From Larix kaempferi (Eukaryota > Streptophyta > Pinopsida > Pinales > Pinaceae), in NCBI GenBank assembly GCA_027924585.1, contig BSBM01000826.1, positions 13,733,501 to 13,797,500 on the forward strand: a stretch of 64,000 nt of DNA. The letters run 5' to 3'. Both the position numbers and the translations under genes were made by a program. Of the stretch, positions 46,202 through 58,153 are shown piece by piece. The notes beneath the pieces were generated by a model, which saw only the letters and a program-made list of their open reading frames with translations, was not told the DNA's origin and ran no database searches. The stretch's first letter is position 1. Each line of letters opens with the position of its first letter.

Positions 46202-47494
46202 TCATAGGCATATGATTGAGGTTTGTGGCATTGATGGCCGGGGTGACCAAGTATCTGCACAATACCTACATTGTGTCTCTTTTACTTGTCGATAATGGTT
46301 ATCACCTCTTGTTTTTATTCCTTCCAATTTGCGTTCTGTGGCTTTTGCTTTATGTCTTGCCACCTCTACGTTAGGTATGTCGTGTAACTTTAACTCTTTT
46401 TGGAGGTACGGTTTAAGACCTCCTAAATAGGTTTCAAGTCTTTGCTTGTCAGACAACCCAAATACTCATGTCGACAAGGATTCCCATTGATGTGTGAATT
46501 CCTCAACACTTCCACCTTGTTGTAATCTCGTAAGTTTACTGAAAAATTCATCTTCCTTGATTCCTTGAAACCTATTAAAAGAATCATTTTTTAACAAGTT
46601 CCAGGTGTAGGCAAAATTGTCTCTCTTCCACCATAAGTACCAATTATAGGCGTACCCTTCCATATGCATTGACGCATATTTCACCTTCTCCTCGTCAGAT
46701 TGAATATTGTAAATGTCGAAGTATTCTTCTGCTTTGTTTAGCCAAGCAACGCATTGGTCTTCACTTCCATTGTATTTCAACAACTCTATTTTTGCCTTAG
46801 GTGGGTACACTATGTAAGGGTGATATTGATTCCCTTTTGCTTTATGGTTTGATGGTGTATCAGAACTACTAGACGATGTAAGTGACATATTTGAACTGCT
46901 TCGTTGTTCGCAGTGATTTTTATCTTTTTTATTCTCTACTATCTTACTAATAGCTTCTATTTGGATGTTTAATCATGCCTCCATATCTGGCAGTACTTTT
47001 GTTTCTATCTCTTGCTTAAGCGTCGCATTGTTAATCTTTATTTCTTTTTGCAATTCTTCTTGATTCTTGGCAAGTGCTTCCTGTGTGAAAATATGAAATG
47101 AGGCATCTAGTATGTCTGGACTACTGACTTGGTATGTCTTAAGCATTAGTATTTGTAACGCCTCCATTAATGTATTATGGTTCTACGTCATGGTGCTCAA
47201 GTTCTGGGTTATGGTGTTTATGTTTTGAGTCATAGCACTCATTTTGTCATCCAAGTTTTTTTGTTTTTCGTTCAGAGTGTCAAATTTTTCACTCAACCTT
47301 TTTTCTAGTACCAGAACAACTTCATCTTTGATTTCTTTTTTAAGCACGGCATTGTTATTTTTCATCTCTTCCTTTAAATCTTCTCAAAACACTTTCTCAA
47401 GTTCGTCCATTCTGGAGTTTAGACCTTCGACGATTTTTAAATCTCTAATTTGGTCTTTTTCTAATTTTTCTAGTCGGTCTCGTAACTCGACCAT
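46202..47494 (-). pseudogene. Gypsy-F Gag
   Basis: One frame of 431 codons from ATG (47494) to the stop at 46202 has four internal stops, first bases 47386 (TGA), 47185 (TAG), 46975 (TGA) and 46468 (TGA), and no indel. The N-terminal half is coiled coil (LEKRLSEKFDTLNEKQKNLD). The capsid (retrotrans_gag) domain follows: LLKYNGSEDQCVAWLNKAEE, MHMEGYAYNWYLWW, FTHQWESLST, ETYLGGLKPYLQKEL. It ends CRYCADTW, perhaps the start of a knuckle. No Pol follows to the left, so the element is cut there. Confidence 0.85.
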
Positions 47495-48250
47495 GGTTCT
47501 TGACTTGGTGTGGGGAGGTGAATATTTGGAATCGATTTTGGTAGGACTAAATTAGTTAATAAGAATTATTGTAAAGACAATAATTATTATATGGATAAAA
47601 TAAATAAATATAATAATTATTATATATAAATATTAAATATATATATAAATATATATATTTTTAATTTGGAAATCTAATTTTTAATACAATTAAATATTAA
47701 TATAATAATATTAATATAGTATTTAATTTTTATTAAAAATTAGGGTTACGGAATGGTGGAGCGAAGGGATGGCCTGGCGATGGAGATGGAGTTGGACGGA
47801 GGAGGGTGGCGCGTGGGACGATGGGAACGTAGAGCGTGGGGTGGAGTTGGGGGTAGAGGGGAACACATTAGCGCGGGGGAGACCTGTGCAGGGAGCTGCA
47901 CGGGAAGGTCATGATGGAGGGAGGGAAGGTGAAGTGGAGGAGGGAGGGAGAAGAGTATGTGGAGTGGAGGAGGGAGGGAAGAGATGGGTTGCAGGTCGCG
48001 TGGAGGAGGATGGAAGGCGGAGATGGGAAGCAGGTGGATATGGGAGCTGGATTGGAGGATAGAGGATGAGCGGTGGCGGCTGTGGTAGAATTGGAGTAGT
48101 GTGAGTGGGATGATGTGAGTAGTTGATGAGCTGAAGTAAGTTGAATGCAGCGGAATGGAGGAATGAGCTGAGTCCGAGCTTTACCTAAGGAGGAGCAAGT
48201 CCGCTCCGATTTTGAGCCGAATCCAAGCTGAGGTCGAAGGAGCCGAATCC
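47495..48250 (-). other. Gypsy-F leader: AT-rich tract and GGA-rich tract
   Basis: The region between primer-binding site and gag. 47560-47745 is nearly pure A/T (ATAATAATT-type). 47750-48060 is GC-rich and purine-rich on the plus strand, with repeated GGAGGAGGGAGGG-like words. ORFs on both strands (47769-48062, 47868-48287) reflect composition and show no family match. Confidence 0.6.
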
Positions 48251-48263
48251 GGCTCTGATACCA
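48251..48263 (-). promoter_or_regulatory. Gypsy-F primer-binding site
   Basis: On the minus strand TGGTATCAGAGCC, complementary to initiator tRNA-Met, just inside the LTR end ...CACTGCA at 48266. Confidence 0.88.
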
Positions 48264-48265
48264 AA

Positions 48266-48902
48266 TGCAGTGAACGTATCCGTTCACTAAGTTAACCGTG
48301 TCTGGTTAAGGGTTAAGAAGCGATACCGTCTTCCATATTTGAGATAAATGATAATGATATATTGATTGATGGTGATAAAGTTACAATAAGCTCACCTTTA
48401 TAGGGCTTGAGCAAGAATAACGAAGGGTTACACCCTTTCGCTTATTAACCTAATAATCTATTTAATATATAAATAACAATATTAATTAAATATTCATAGC
48501 AGGCTCTCAAGAAAGAATTTGGCAGCATAAGGATAGGATGAATGTCAATGAATAGTTCCCCTATCACCTTTTTATAGTTTTTTGGTGATGGAGAATACAA
48601 CCATGGTTTGAGGAAACCAATGGTATTGCTAAAAATGGTTTAGGCCTCTTTTTCCCTCTTTTCCCTTTTTTGAATATTTTTTGAATATTATTCCCTTTTA
48701 ATTGATTTTTGGGAATTTTGGACCCTTTTTTAGGGTTTTTTGTATTTTTTGAGGAAAAATAAATATTTTGAGGAGAAAAAGATGTAGTTTGGTCTTTTTG
48801 GTGACCTTTTGAAGGTTTTAGAGGCTAAAATGGTAGGAAAAGTTGACAAATGGGTCATGTGAATAGGGGAATGAGCTAATGAGCACTTTTTGGGTGTTAA
48901 CA
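48266..48902 (-). repeat. LTR block between Gypsy-F leader and element G
   Basis: On the minus strand it starts TGTTAACACCC (48902) and ends CGTTCACTGCA (48266), 637 bp. The left side has the Gypsy-F primer-binding site; the right side has a polypurine tract. Two TATA-like boxes occur (minus CTATAAAAAGG at about 48567-48577 and CTATAAAGG at about 48397-48405). It may be one shared LTR or two partial LTRs joined near 48503 (minus TGCTATGAAT). Confidence 0.65.
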
Positions 48903-48918
48903 GATTGCCCCCTGATGT
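48903..48918 (-). promoter_or_regulatory. Polypurine tract beside the LTR block
   Basis: Minus-strand CATCAGGGGGCAATC directly precedes TGTTAACACCC, as expected upstream of a 3' LTR. Confidence 0.6.
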
Positions 48919-51266
48919 GTGACGGTAGGAGCTCATCGTATGGCCAATAGACATCATAGTTTCTTTGTATTTTTCCTAGCGTTTGGAGGAGAGAAGAGAC
49001 TGATTAGAGACTGGAACACCGGGCCCATGCAAAATGCACAAACTAAAAATACATGCCCTCAAAAAATGAGTGAGGAATAATATATGATAATAGAGAAGGT
49101 GGGCCTACCCATGCTCATATCAAGACATATAAATAACAATGAGGCCCAAAAAGGGGACCTAAACAATACATATAAACCTGCTATGTACATCATAATGGTC
49201 CAGAGGGGACACAATGTTGGGACATACTCATGGTCATACCATGACTGATATGAAGAACTGATACACTGGAAAAGAGCCACAACCGTTCTGAATGAGGTGT
49301 CTGAAGGGTTGATGAACTATTGGATCTGAAGGTGTCCAACAACTGTAGGGACTCAATAAATGTGAGTCAACTTCTGAAGAGTATATGGAGCTATATACTC
49401 GAGGGAGTATAATACTGGGGTACTTCTGAATACTGTCGCCAAGCGCAGCCCGAATGTCTAAAGGAACATGTAACTAGTTGTTTCCTCAAGTAGACTCACA
49501 AATGTGCTAGAGTCAGGTGACATCCGGGGTCTTCCACTAATAACTGAAAGGACTAATACCTTGTACAAATCTCAACGATGTGATCAAGGTGTTGACGTCG
49601 AGCATGTGAGAAACAATCATTTGGAGAGGCAGTAAGGATTTCTTTCAAAATGATCCGTAGGAACTCACTAGTAATGGTGATGAGTCCAAGGCACAAGGAC
49701 CTCTGGGTCTATCCTTTGGAATAGATTGGTTGGCGTCAATAGAGGGAGACCTGTAACTTATTAAGGCAATGATGTTTCCTTAATAGGAGCGCAAGGTGTA
49801 CAACAAAAATGTGATAATACTGATCGTGGGATTGACATACTGTGGTGATGGGGAATAACTGGGGTCGCAGAGTGGGGGGGGACTCAAACTTCCTTTATTC
49901 AGAGTATGATGGCATAGATGACCTGGAAGCATATGAAATGGACTTTTAGGTATGGGGATCATAGCTTAAGGGGTCAAGAGTATGTACTGCAATGGGAGAG
50001 ACTCAGGGGGACAAACTGATGCATGGTATTGGGGAACTCTCAAGGTGGTATATCGCATAATACTCTGAACAAAAGCGACCAAATTTGGGAAGCTGCCATA
50101 ATATGTGATTATATATGCTTATGGCATCAAGAGGCACCATTCGTTCCTTCTTCGTATTTTAAGGAGCTCAAAAAAGTGTGCTAAAAAATGGTACTATTGT
50201 GTGGATTTGTATGAGCCCAAGACAGTTCATACTCGTGGTTGCTTTCAATTTTTGAGAGTCTGAAAGAGATAAGTAGACTCCAAGGGGTTTCTTTTTCGTG
50301 TGTTAGTCTCCAAGGCCCAAAAAAGCATAAAAGGATGCAATGAAAAACTCTTCTAGCCGATGTGACTAGAGTATTCATTTTTCGTAATTAGTCTACAAGA
50401 TCCGAAAAAGGGGTAAACTTATACCAGGTAGATGCCCTTTCAAATACAATTAACGAGCATGAAAGGAAGCAAGGTTGCTCGACAATCTTTTTATTGTTTT
50501 ATGAGCCAGAAAAGAGCTTAAGAGAAACTCCCTAAGTGCCTTTTTCGTAACGGAATTGATCGGCCCGAAAAATGGATAAAATTATACCAAACAAAAGTAA
50601 TGGTGAGGCAAGGAGGAAGTGTTCAATCATGGGATGAGTATGGTGATCAAACATAGTGATAGGAGGGGGGGGGACACTAATGGGGCCTCCTTGCGGGTTG
50701 ATGAATGATAGCAAAATAATGCTATAATTGCAGTATGGATGGAGCAAAGGGCTAATGTATAGGTTGTGATGGACAAATTTTGTAAAATCTGACAGCTGCC
50801 GATGTGGCACGCAAATCAAGGTGGTAAGATGTGAGGACAATGTCAAAAAGGGTTTCTAGTGAGATCGAGAAGTGATCTCAAGCACGAAAAACTGAAACTA
50901 GCAATATAAAATTTGTCAAAAACGGACAACGACCGATGTGGCATGCAAACCGAGGCGACAAGGGGCATGTGAAAAGTGCCCTAAAAATATGGTGGTGAGA
51001 GTGAGAAATGATATCAAGCATCATCTTGGGCACGAATATCTGAATCTGGTGGTGCAAAGTGTGCAAAAAATGGAGGTCAAATGACTTTGGAATGGTCAAA
51101 GGAAAAAAAATGGGGTTAAAAATGGCTATAAATAAAGGTGAGCCCACCAAGCCAAGGATGTAGTGGTGGGGAGAAATGATGACCCGCGGGGGCGAAATAC
51201 TAGGTGTATCAAATCAAATCAAATAACTAAAAAATGGTTGAGATCACGAATGTGAAAAAGTGAGCA
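48919..51266 (-). other. Element G 3' region, non-coding with degenerate repeats
   Basis: No protein family is seen. Degenerate direct repeats of about 145 bp occur at about 50765-50905 and 50905-51050, sharing CCGATGTGGCAYGCAAAYC. Shorter CCCGAAAAATGG-like words recur at 50160-50570. This may be a long 3' untranslated region. Confidence 0.5.
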
Positions 51267-52570
51267 AGGTTAATAACCTTCCCCTGTGCTATGTGCATGG
51301 GGTTTGTGATTGTGGATCACATATGTGTTGGTTTGAATGATGGGATCAATGAAGTGCTGAGATAGATGTGATGGGGTAGGGTCAAAATGATTGATCATGC
51401 CCCCTATCCTAGGTTTGAGGTAATCTATTATGCCCCCAAACTCAGAGGTGTCAATGTGGTGTAGATGTTGTCTTAGAGAGGGATCAACAGGGCATTGATC
51501 AACTACTGGAGGGGGGGGTGTACCATGAGGTTGTGGGTTGTGGTGGCATACTGAAGTGATTGAATGATGATGGGGGATTCCCCTTGTGGGGTGGATGCCC
51601 CTGGTATCACCGACGAGAATGATGATGATGATGAGTAGGAAAGGTTTCGGGCTAGCCCCCATGCTGTGGACATGTGGTTTCCTCTTTGATTTGAAAAGGT
51701 TGAATATGTGGGTCGGAGGGATCAATGGAAGGGGTCGACCGGATAGAGGGGTATCCATTGGAAACCATGAAAATTGTGTTAATATCTTCCAAGGGGGAAG
51801 ATGGTGGGGGATGAATTTCCTCAATAAGAGGAGGGGATGTCTCTAGGTCGGCATTATTCAGTTCGTATAGATCTGCTCTATAATCTGGGAGATCGGGGCA
51901 GTGATGTGAGTAATGGTCGTAAATGCCACATATTGCACAAGGGTGATTGGTACGTAGGGATTTATCACGAGGCTGAGGGGGGATGTTAAGTTTAACAACT
52001 GGGATGTTAGCATCATCATCCAACATTTGCATGTGTTCTTGAAGTGTTGGTAATTGTGGACATTGATGGGTAGCATGGCCTATATTGTTGCACAAAGAGC
52101 ACTTGGGGGGAGCACAGATTATTGGGGGAGTCTTCACCAACTTAGGAGTTGGTGGGGCAGTCCGGGTTATGGGTCCAATGGTGTGGGTTGGTGGGCCTCT
52201 ACCCCCATTTTAGCGGAGTTGAGGGGGAGCATTACTAGATGTTGATGCAATGGCTCCTGTTGGAGATGGTCGGTTTTGGATGTTCGCTACACCAAGTGGT
52301 GGACGGTTAGAAGTATTGATGGGTTGCACTGGTTGTAAAATGACATTTGGTGTTGGGGGAGGGGTTGGGGCTGGTAGGTACCACATAGGGAGTCCTAAAG
52401 TTAACCCTAGAATATTGAGTGTGGCCATTACTGGCTTGTTGATGACTCCTGAGGGAGGAAATAAAAATGGGATAATGTGAATCGGTGTTGCTCCAATATG
52501 ACTAGGCACTGTGGGTGGTTGTGGCAGTAATGGTGGCTGTTGAGTAGGTGGCTATGTGTTGTGTGAAAGG
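51267..52570 (-). pseudogene. Element G proline-rich protein with two zinc knuckles
   Basis: A Pro-rich stretch (PAPTPPPTPNV) leads to CSLCNNIGHATHQC, a canonical CX2CX4HX4C knuckle. CAICGIYDHYSHHC follows 40 residues later, also CCHC-spaced. Then HCPDLPDYRADLYE and a His/Pro-rich tail that shifts frame at about 51600-51650 and ends at the stop at 51270. Gag-like nucleocapsid is the natural reading. It lies downstream of the protease-like segment, which is not the normal order. Confidence 0.6.
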
Positions 52571-53280
52571 GTGCACAAATCAGATATTTCAGTTATCTGT
52601 AAAGGGGGTGGGATAGATTGGAATGTGGAGGTCATGGGAGTATCTGAGTATATCCCGAGTCCAACTGAGGAGACGAACGATGTGGGTGCACTTTGAACGA
52701 GTTGTTCAATCATGGGAAGAACATTCTTAGGAGCAGCGGGGGACGTTGGGATCATAGTATGTGATTTGATCGATTTTGACTAAACATCCTTCATGGGGAA
52801 ACATCATGAGGCAGAAAACAGAAGAAGCGACAGCTTTCATTTTATACATGTAACTTCGTCCTAATAGGAGGTTGTAATCAAGATGGGCATTGATGACCTC
52901 TATATCTATGAGAACCGTTTTGCCACCTAATTGCACGGGTACATTAACTAAAAGGCCCTATGGTTGAGTTGAATGACCATCGTAAGCTTGTAATGCGGTA
53001 GTGGATGGCTACAGTGTGGGGGATCCGAGTTTCTGCCAGAAAAAAAGTCGACATTACGCAGGTGAAGGAACCTTCATCGATGAACTACAAGGTTTCGAAT
53101 GGATACAGAGACCTGAAAAGCTAATGTAGAAGGAAAACGTGGTTCGGCTTGATCTAAGTCGAATGCCATCATTCATGAGTCGTTAGGATCTATTGCGCCA
53201 ATGGTGGACAATAGTAGTTTTCTCTGTGTTGGACAGTTTTATAAGACTTCCAAGGCAGACATAGTAGCTGGGGACTGAGC
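52570..53280 (-). pseudogene. Element G retropepsin-like protease
   Basis: Frames on both sides of small shifts read ALEVL, LLLSTIGAIDPNDS, PSTLAFQVSVSIRNL, then FIDEGSFTCVMS (D-E-G in place of D-S/T-G), then VQLGGKTVLIDIEVINAHL, DYNLLLGRSYMYKMKAV and FPHEG. This is the protease region seen in a group of plant Ty3/Gypsy polyproteins. Frameshifts lie at about 53065 and 52740, and stops at 53240 and 53170. A distal VGLGIYSDTPMTSTF segment closes the domain. Confidence 0.65.
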
Positions 53281-53399
53281 AAGATCATCTACAATATTAT
53301 AATTTGAGGTGGCCTGAGCATTAATGTTATTGTTGTTTCATCGTAAGGGCATGCGGGGGGATTTAGGGCCCCCATCTATTGGTATAGTAGGTATCCGTA

Positions 53400-53790
53400 G
53401 AGGTTGATCTATTGGAAGGGTGCTTGTGGATGGATCAGATGGGGTGGTTTCAGGGGTGAGCCATATTGATTTCTACAAGTTTGGAGGTTGATATCATTGG
53501 ATGACATCATTAGTAGATGGTGAGTTCCTGACTCCGCATGCTGGTAATCAGTTGCAGCATAGGTGATTTGTTGATGTGGTGCAGCGGATCCTTGTGGGGG
53601 ATCCATTGGACGGGTTTTAACAACTCCTTGGTTGGGTAAAGGATTCTGCAATATCATGGGTTGCGGTTGAGGAGGTGGCATTGGCTATGCAGCGTTCCCT
53701 TGGCATTGGGCGTCATCGGTCCAAATTTGACGTGCTTTCTCCAAATGGGGGCAATTATGTGTGTAGTGTCCTATTGGCACCCCAACAACT
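53400..53790 (-). pseudogene. Element G N-terminal part: degraded knuckle and proline-rich linker
   Basis: The minus strand reads PIGHYTHNCPHLEKARQIW, the H-x4-C half of a zinc knuckle with both upstream Cys positions lost, then a stop and a Pro/Gln-rich linker (MPPPQPQPMILQNPLP). The capsid that should precede it is not found right of 53790, so the element is cut or deleted there. Confidence 0.55.
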
Positions 53791-54693
53791 CCCCTTGATT
53801 TTTACAAAATAAAGGGGCCCCCATTAGAATTTTTGTAAATATTTAGTCTTTAGTTTCTTTTAGTTTTTCTTACTTGGTTTTTTTGAAGATGACTTTATGG
53901 ATTTTCTTTTCTTTGATCCATCATTCTTTGCACTTAGCTTGGTTTTCATTTCATAAGGATTTCAGGTGGTTTTGATCTCTGTCATTTCATTATAATTGGA
54001 TCTTTTAGTTTATAAGGAGGAAAATATCTTTTCATTGAATATTGAAGCCACTATTTAAAACCTTTAATTCTTCTTATGAATATAATAAATTTGTTGGTTT
54101 TAATAAATTTAAACTTATCCTCTTTGTAAAAATCTTACTCCTAAATGAAGATTATATTAAATTATTCCTTTGGAGAATAAGTGTTCACTTTCGCATGCAA
54201 CTCACATATACGTTCTCTAAATTAAATTTATTTCTTTTTGAGAATATTTATTATATCATTAAAAGTGAGGTTAAATAAAGGTGGGGTTACATATTGATTC
54301 CTCAAACTTTAGAGTTTTAGAGTTTCAATATCACGAGGTAACTAAACCTTGTGAGGAATAAGGGCAATAAAGGAAATTTAAAGGGTTTTTCTAAATGAGA
54401 TCATTTACTTTTCTTTTTCTTGTATTTTCCTTTAAGTAATGAGATAAACCTTGAAATCATCAAACTTCATGAAATGATGTGCTTAAAGTGAAAATTTATG
54501 GATAGAGAATAAACATTGGAAGCTTGTCATTTTGTTATATCGTTTCTTACATCATGATATTATTTTATACTTATATTTTATGCCTCTTTTTTGTAATAAG
54601 GTATGAAAGGTCTTAGAAATTATGGGAAAGAGTAAAACCAGAATTTATATAATGCTGCCAAATCAAATCAACAACATGTAGAAAGAAACTCAC
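53791..54693. other. No gene seen
   Basis: AT-rich sequence with no family match, clear repeat or LTR end that I can support. Confidence 0.5.
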
Positions 54694-55012
54694 CGGATTG
54701 CCAGGATACCATTGAGTTGAGTAATTGATGCAGCTACAGCATTATGTGGCCAAAATATTGTTACACCGAGATCCTCGAACTACTATCACCGCCTCAAGCA
54801 TTGATTGCACCAAAATCTTAAAATGCCACGAGTTTGCTCTATGTGCTGCGGATCTACATCCAGGGTTGTTTTTCATATGCCACATCATAAAGACCGGCAC
54901 GTTGATGGAGAGATTTGCTACAGAAATTACCATGCATAATTTGTTTTACCAAATCACCCAAAATTAGCCCAGTTTCATAATACTCTGGAATTTGGATCAA
55001 AGTTTTCACTTG
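54694..55012 (-). pseudogene. Exon-like fragment of an unidentified gene
   Basis: A 319-bp minus-strand block keeps one frame for 106 codons. It begins QVKTLIQIPEYYETGLILGD, then SKSLHQRAGLYDVAYEKQPW, later GGDSSSRISV and LHQLLNSMVSWQS. About six in-frame stops (TAG, TAA, TGA) interrupt the second half. A splice-acceptor-like TTCTTCAACTTTGCAG lies just upstream and a donor-like CCG|GTGAGT just downstream. I do not recognise the family. Codon-like texture and splice signals suggest a host exon or a captured gene piece. Confidence 0.4.
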
Positions 55013-55345
55013 CTGCAAAGTTGAAGAAACCGATCACCGGGTTATTACGCACAGTAAAATTGGAAATCCGTTTCGTCATTCGGTGGCACCGTTTCTTTAT
55101 CCAGGGAGTCATCAAATATTTTTTATTTATTTTTCATTTTGAATCTCAATTTTTCATTTTAGATCGTAGCATATTTCTGAGTTTTTAATTTAGATTTCTT
55201 TATATGCTTGTGTATATTTGCAGGTATTTTCTTTAGCGATGGCATGCTTTACTCTTAAATGATATAATACCAGGTTAAATACCTCTATTTACCATTCCAC
55301 TTGAATAAGTAACCAACCTGTAAGATCTATGAAGTTAGGGTTGCC
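55013..55345. other. No gene seen; possible intron or flank of the exon-like fragment
   Basis: AT-rich sequence up to the Gypsy-2 LTR, with no conserved motif. Confidence 0.45.
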
Positions 55346-57890
55346 TGTAATACTCCATTTTGCCCTTGATGTAAATACTGCTTATGTACAGTATGTGTAA
55401 AGGCCATAGTATGGAGCTCAAGGCCAAGGCCCCACTAGTGGATGTTCCAGTTTATTGCTTAGACAAGTATTGATACAGTTTGATTATTCATGAGCTGCTG
55501 AGCCATGAAGAATATAAATGATGTAATTATTACTGAATGAATAAAATAACCAAGAAGCTAGCTAAGGAGACAACGAACGAGAAGGGGGCCGAGTGTATCC
55601 ACTAGGGAGAGGTGAGGGGGTTTGGGATTGGTTGACCATGTTGCCACATGTCTGATTAAGAACCCGTTTGAACTCCCTGCTGACATTAATGCGATTTCAG
55701 AGAGTGGTTGAGAACCAACTGCTGAATCTGATGGAGTATGGAGCATGCCTGCGATTTTGTATGGCAGGGCATGGCTCTGATCACTTGTGCGTGAAGGCAT
55801 CGAACTGCGTGGGGAAAAAATCGCAGAGCCTGTTGTGAACATAGAGGGGGGGGGGGGGGGGGAGATTCAAACACACTCATCCATTGAGGAGTCACGCACT
55901 CGGTTCCTGGTTGGAATGCTTGCGCTACCACTATTGAGACCATTGACCCTCGGAGAGGATTCACCTACGTGTTTTCCTGTAAGTGGCGTGCCCCTGTGTG
56001 CGAGAACTACCCAAGAATGAGCAGCTGTGACACCCTTTGTGTAGAACCCTGGTGCAGCAACGGGCAGAGTCAATAGAGAAGGTTGCAGAACAGTTTGCGC
56101 AAAGAAACCATGGGGAAATCCCAAGCTGGAATATGTTTTGCTGTAAACTGTGGGAGAAAGGTTGGATTGCTGGAGAAACTCAATGAAGGCTATAGTCTCA
56201 ATGAACTAGTGAATGGACCTTTCTATGCCCATCCTGGAATAGCACTGGAAGGGAAGGACCTTGTGAGACTGTACAGCAGTGATAGGATCTTCCTTGTGTT
56301 GGATGTGGTAGGTATTGTGGGTGCTAGGTCGGCTGTGAGCAACTAGACCTTTCTATGTCAATCCTGGAATAGCACTAGAAGGGAAGATGCCTTGAGAGAC
56401 TGTGTGATTGTGCAGTAGACCTTCCTTGTGTTGGATGTCATAGGTATTGTGGGTGCCAGGTCAACTGAGTTCTGAGATGCCTACAGTTCTCTGGTTGAAC
56501 TCACTGGTTTAGCAATGCCTCCTTGTTATCCCTGTGTGTTGAAGAACCCCTGTAGGTCGGCTTAGCATGGGTAGGTGCCCTGGAATGCTTGGTAAACCCA
56601 ACTATAGACTGGTTTAGCATGTGAATGGAGCCTTGAATGTGAGAGAACCTATTAGCCCTCCTTAGTGGATACACTGCCCAACTCGGGGGTGATCTCTCAG
56701 CCAAAAGAGTTTAGGCTGGACAAAGATCTAAGGTTGGGTGGAACGTTGCTCTCACTTAGCCAGTTGCTTCGAAATTCAAAGATAAGTATTCTATTATGGT
56801 AAATGATGTGGTTTCATTATTATGATATATGCTTGTATAGTCATGGAATTGTTGTATGTATGGTTATATGAATGGTTGACATGAAGTCATGTACAGGCCT
56901 GAGTAACAAGCTGAATCCACTGTGTGTATTTATCTTGTATCGCAGGAACGAATGCTTATAATTCCTGCATATGATAGATGTGTGAGTTAAGTCTGTGGAT
57001 GCATTTTATATGTGATGATGTATGATAGAGCTCCATTGTTTTGGTAATGAATGTGATGTGTACTAACCCTGTGAAGGAAAGATGTATCTATATTGATCCT
57101 TGAGAAGTTAGAGAAGCCCTGAAAGTGGTTTCAAGAACCTCTGTGGATCTGATAGCAAGAAGGGACCTTGGCAGGTTGAAGGTTGGAATGTTCAAGTGTG
57201 GATAGGAACATAAATTCAGAGAAGGAAATGAGGTGGTTAGGTGACTCACCTGGTCAAGGGGATGCTACCATTGGATAGAGTTCTCCATGAGCTTTCTAGT
57301 GGTACCAACCTTGCCTCATTTGGATACCGGAGGGAGGAGTTACACCCCTTGGAAGATTGATGAAGTTACCCTTGTAGAAATAGGGTTCCGCACACATGAT
57401 TCCGCAGGTTGCGGGTATGCCAAATCCGCGTTGAGAGTTTTGGGCCTCCCGCAATCTCAAACCCAAAAGTAGTGGGTTTTGGGTTTCGGGTTCATCAAAA
57501 CTCACACGACGGGATTTAGGCCTCCCGCAACCCCGCACTTGACATTGGCGGGTTTCGGGTTGCGGGTTCGTCAAACTCGCACCACGAGATGTGGACTTCC
57601 CGCAACCCCACACCCGACAATGCAAGTTTCGGGTTTCAGGGTGATCCACCCCGTGGTGGAGCAGTCGGATTTCGAGTTTCATGTTTACCAAAACTCGCGC
57701 TAAGTGTTTGGACTTTCCACAATCCCGAACCCGAAACTATGGAACCATTGTGGCGAGATGTGCATTTCGGGATTCATTGTTGCGGATTTGAGTTCTCCGA
57801 CTGAGTGTATGGGCGCTCAGTCAATGGTTTTGGAGAAAAAAAATGGATCACGGTCTCCCGCTGGCCAGGTGGGTCGGAGGGGATGTGACA
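55346..57890 (+). repeat. Gypsy-2 5' LTR
   Basis: This is a 2545-bp LTR, TGTAATACTCC to GGGGATGTGACA. Its start (GGAGCTCAAGGCCAAGGCCC) resembles the Gypsy-1 LTR, but it is about 1 kb longer, partly from a GC-rich tandem repeat (57400-57800). A run of 17 G at 55846-55862 corresponds to 9 G in the 3' LTR. ORFs such as 56083-56346 (MGKSQAGICF) recur in the 3' LTR as LTR sequence. Confidence 0.92.
57400..57800. repeat. Degenerate tandem repeat of about 75 bp in the Gypsy-2 LTR
   Basis: About four units share GGCCTCCCGCAACCC, GGGTTTCGGGTT and CATCAAAACTCRCRC with changes. GC content is well above the surroundings. The Gypsy-1 LTR and the solo LTR lack it. Confidence 0.7.
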
Positions 57891-57893
57891 GAG

Positions 57894-57905
57894 TGGTATC
57901 AGAGC
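57894..57905 (+). promoter_or_regulatory. Gypsy-2 primer-binding site
   Basis: TGGTATCAGAGC, complementary to initiator tRNA-Met, three bases after the LTR end. Confidence 0.92.
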
Positions 57906-58153
57906 TTCAATTGCAGCACTGGGAGCCGTTTGGACCGGACGGCATATGAATTTTGGTCAAGAAATGCGCCCAGCGAGTGATTTCTCTATGAACTTAATTG
58001 CTTGATTTATGGCTCAAATGAATAATTTCTAGTTTAGATGAGTATGATACCGTTTATTTTCATCTTTATGATGTCTAATAGAATGTATGTGATATACACA
58101 GAATTAGCAGCAACTGTCAGACAATTGTATCACAGTGCAGCACACAGTACGAA

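Noticed and set aside
47769-48287. Arg/Gly/Glu-rich ORF and its antisense partner
   Set aside because: Purine-rich low-complexity leader sequence of Gypsy-F; no family match.
54694-55012. Pentatricopeptide-repeat gene fragment
   Set aside because: The frame lacks the 35-residue PPR spacing and motifs.
56083-56346. ORF starting MGKSQAGICF, also at 63571
   Set aside because: Inside both LTRs of Gypsy-2; no known domain, and LTR duplication explains the repeat.
57400-57800. Telomere-like GGGTTT words
   Set aside because: Not in perfect 7-bp array form; they belong to a 75-bp LTR repeat.
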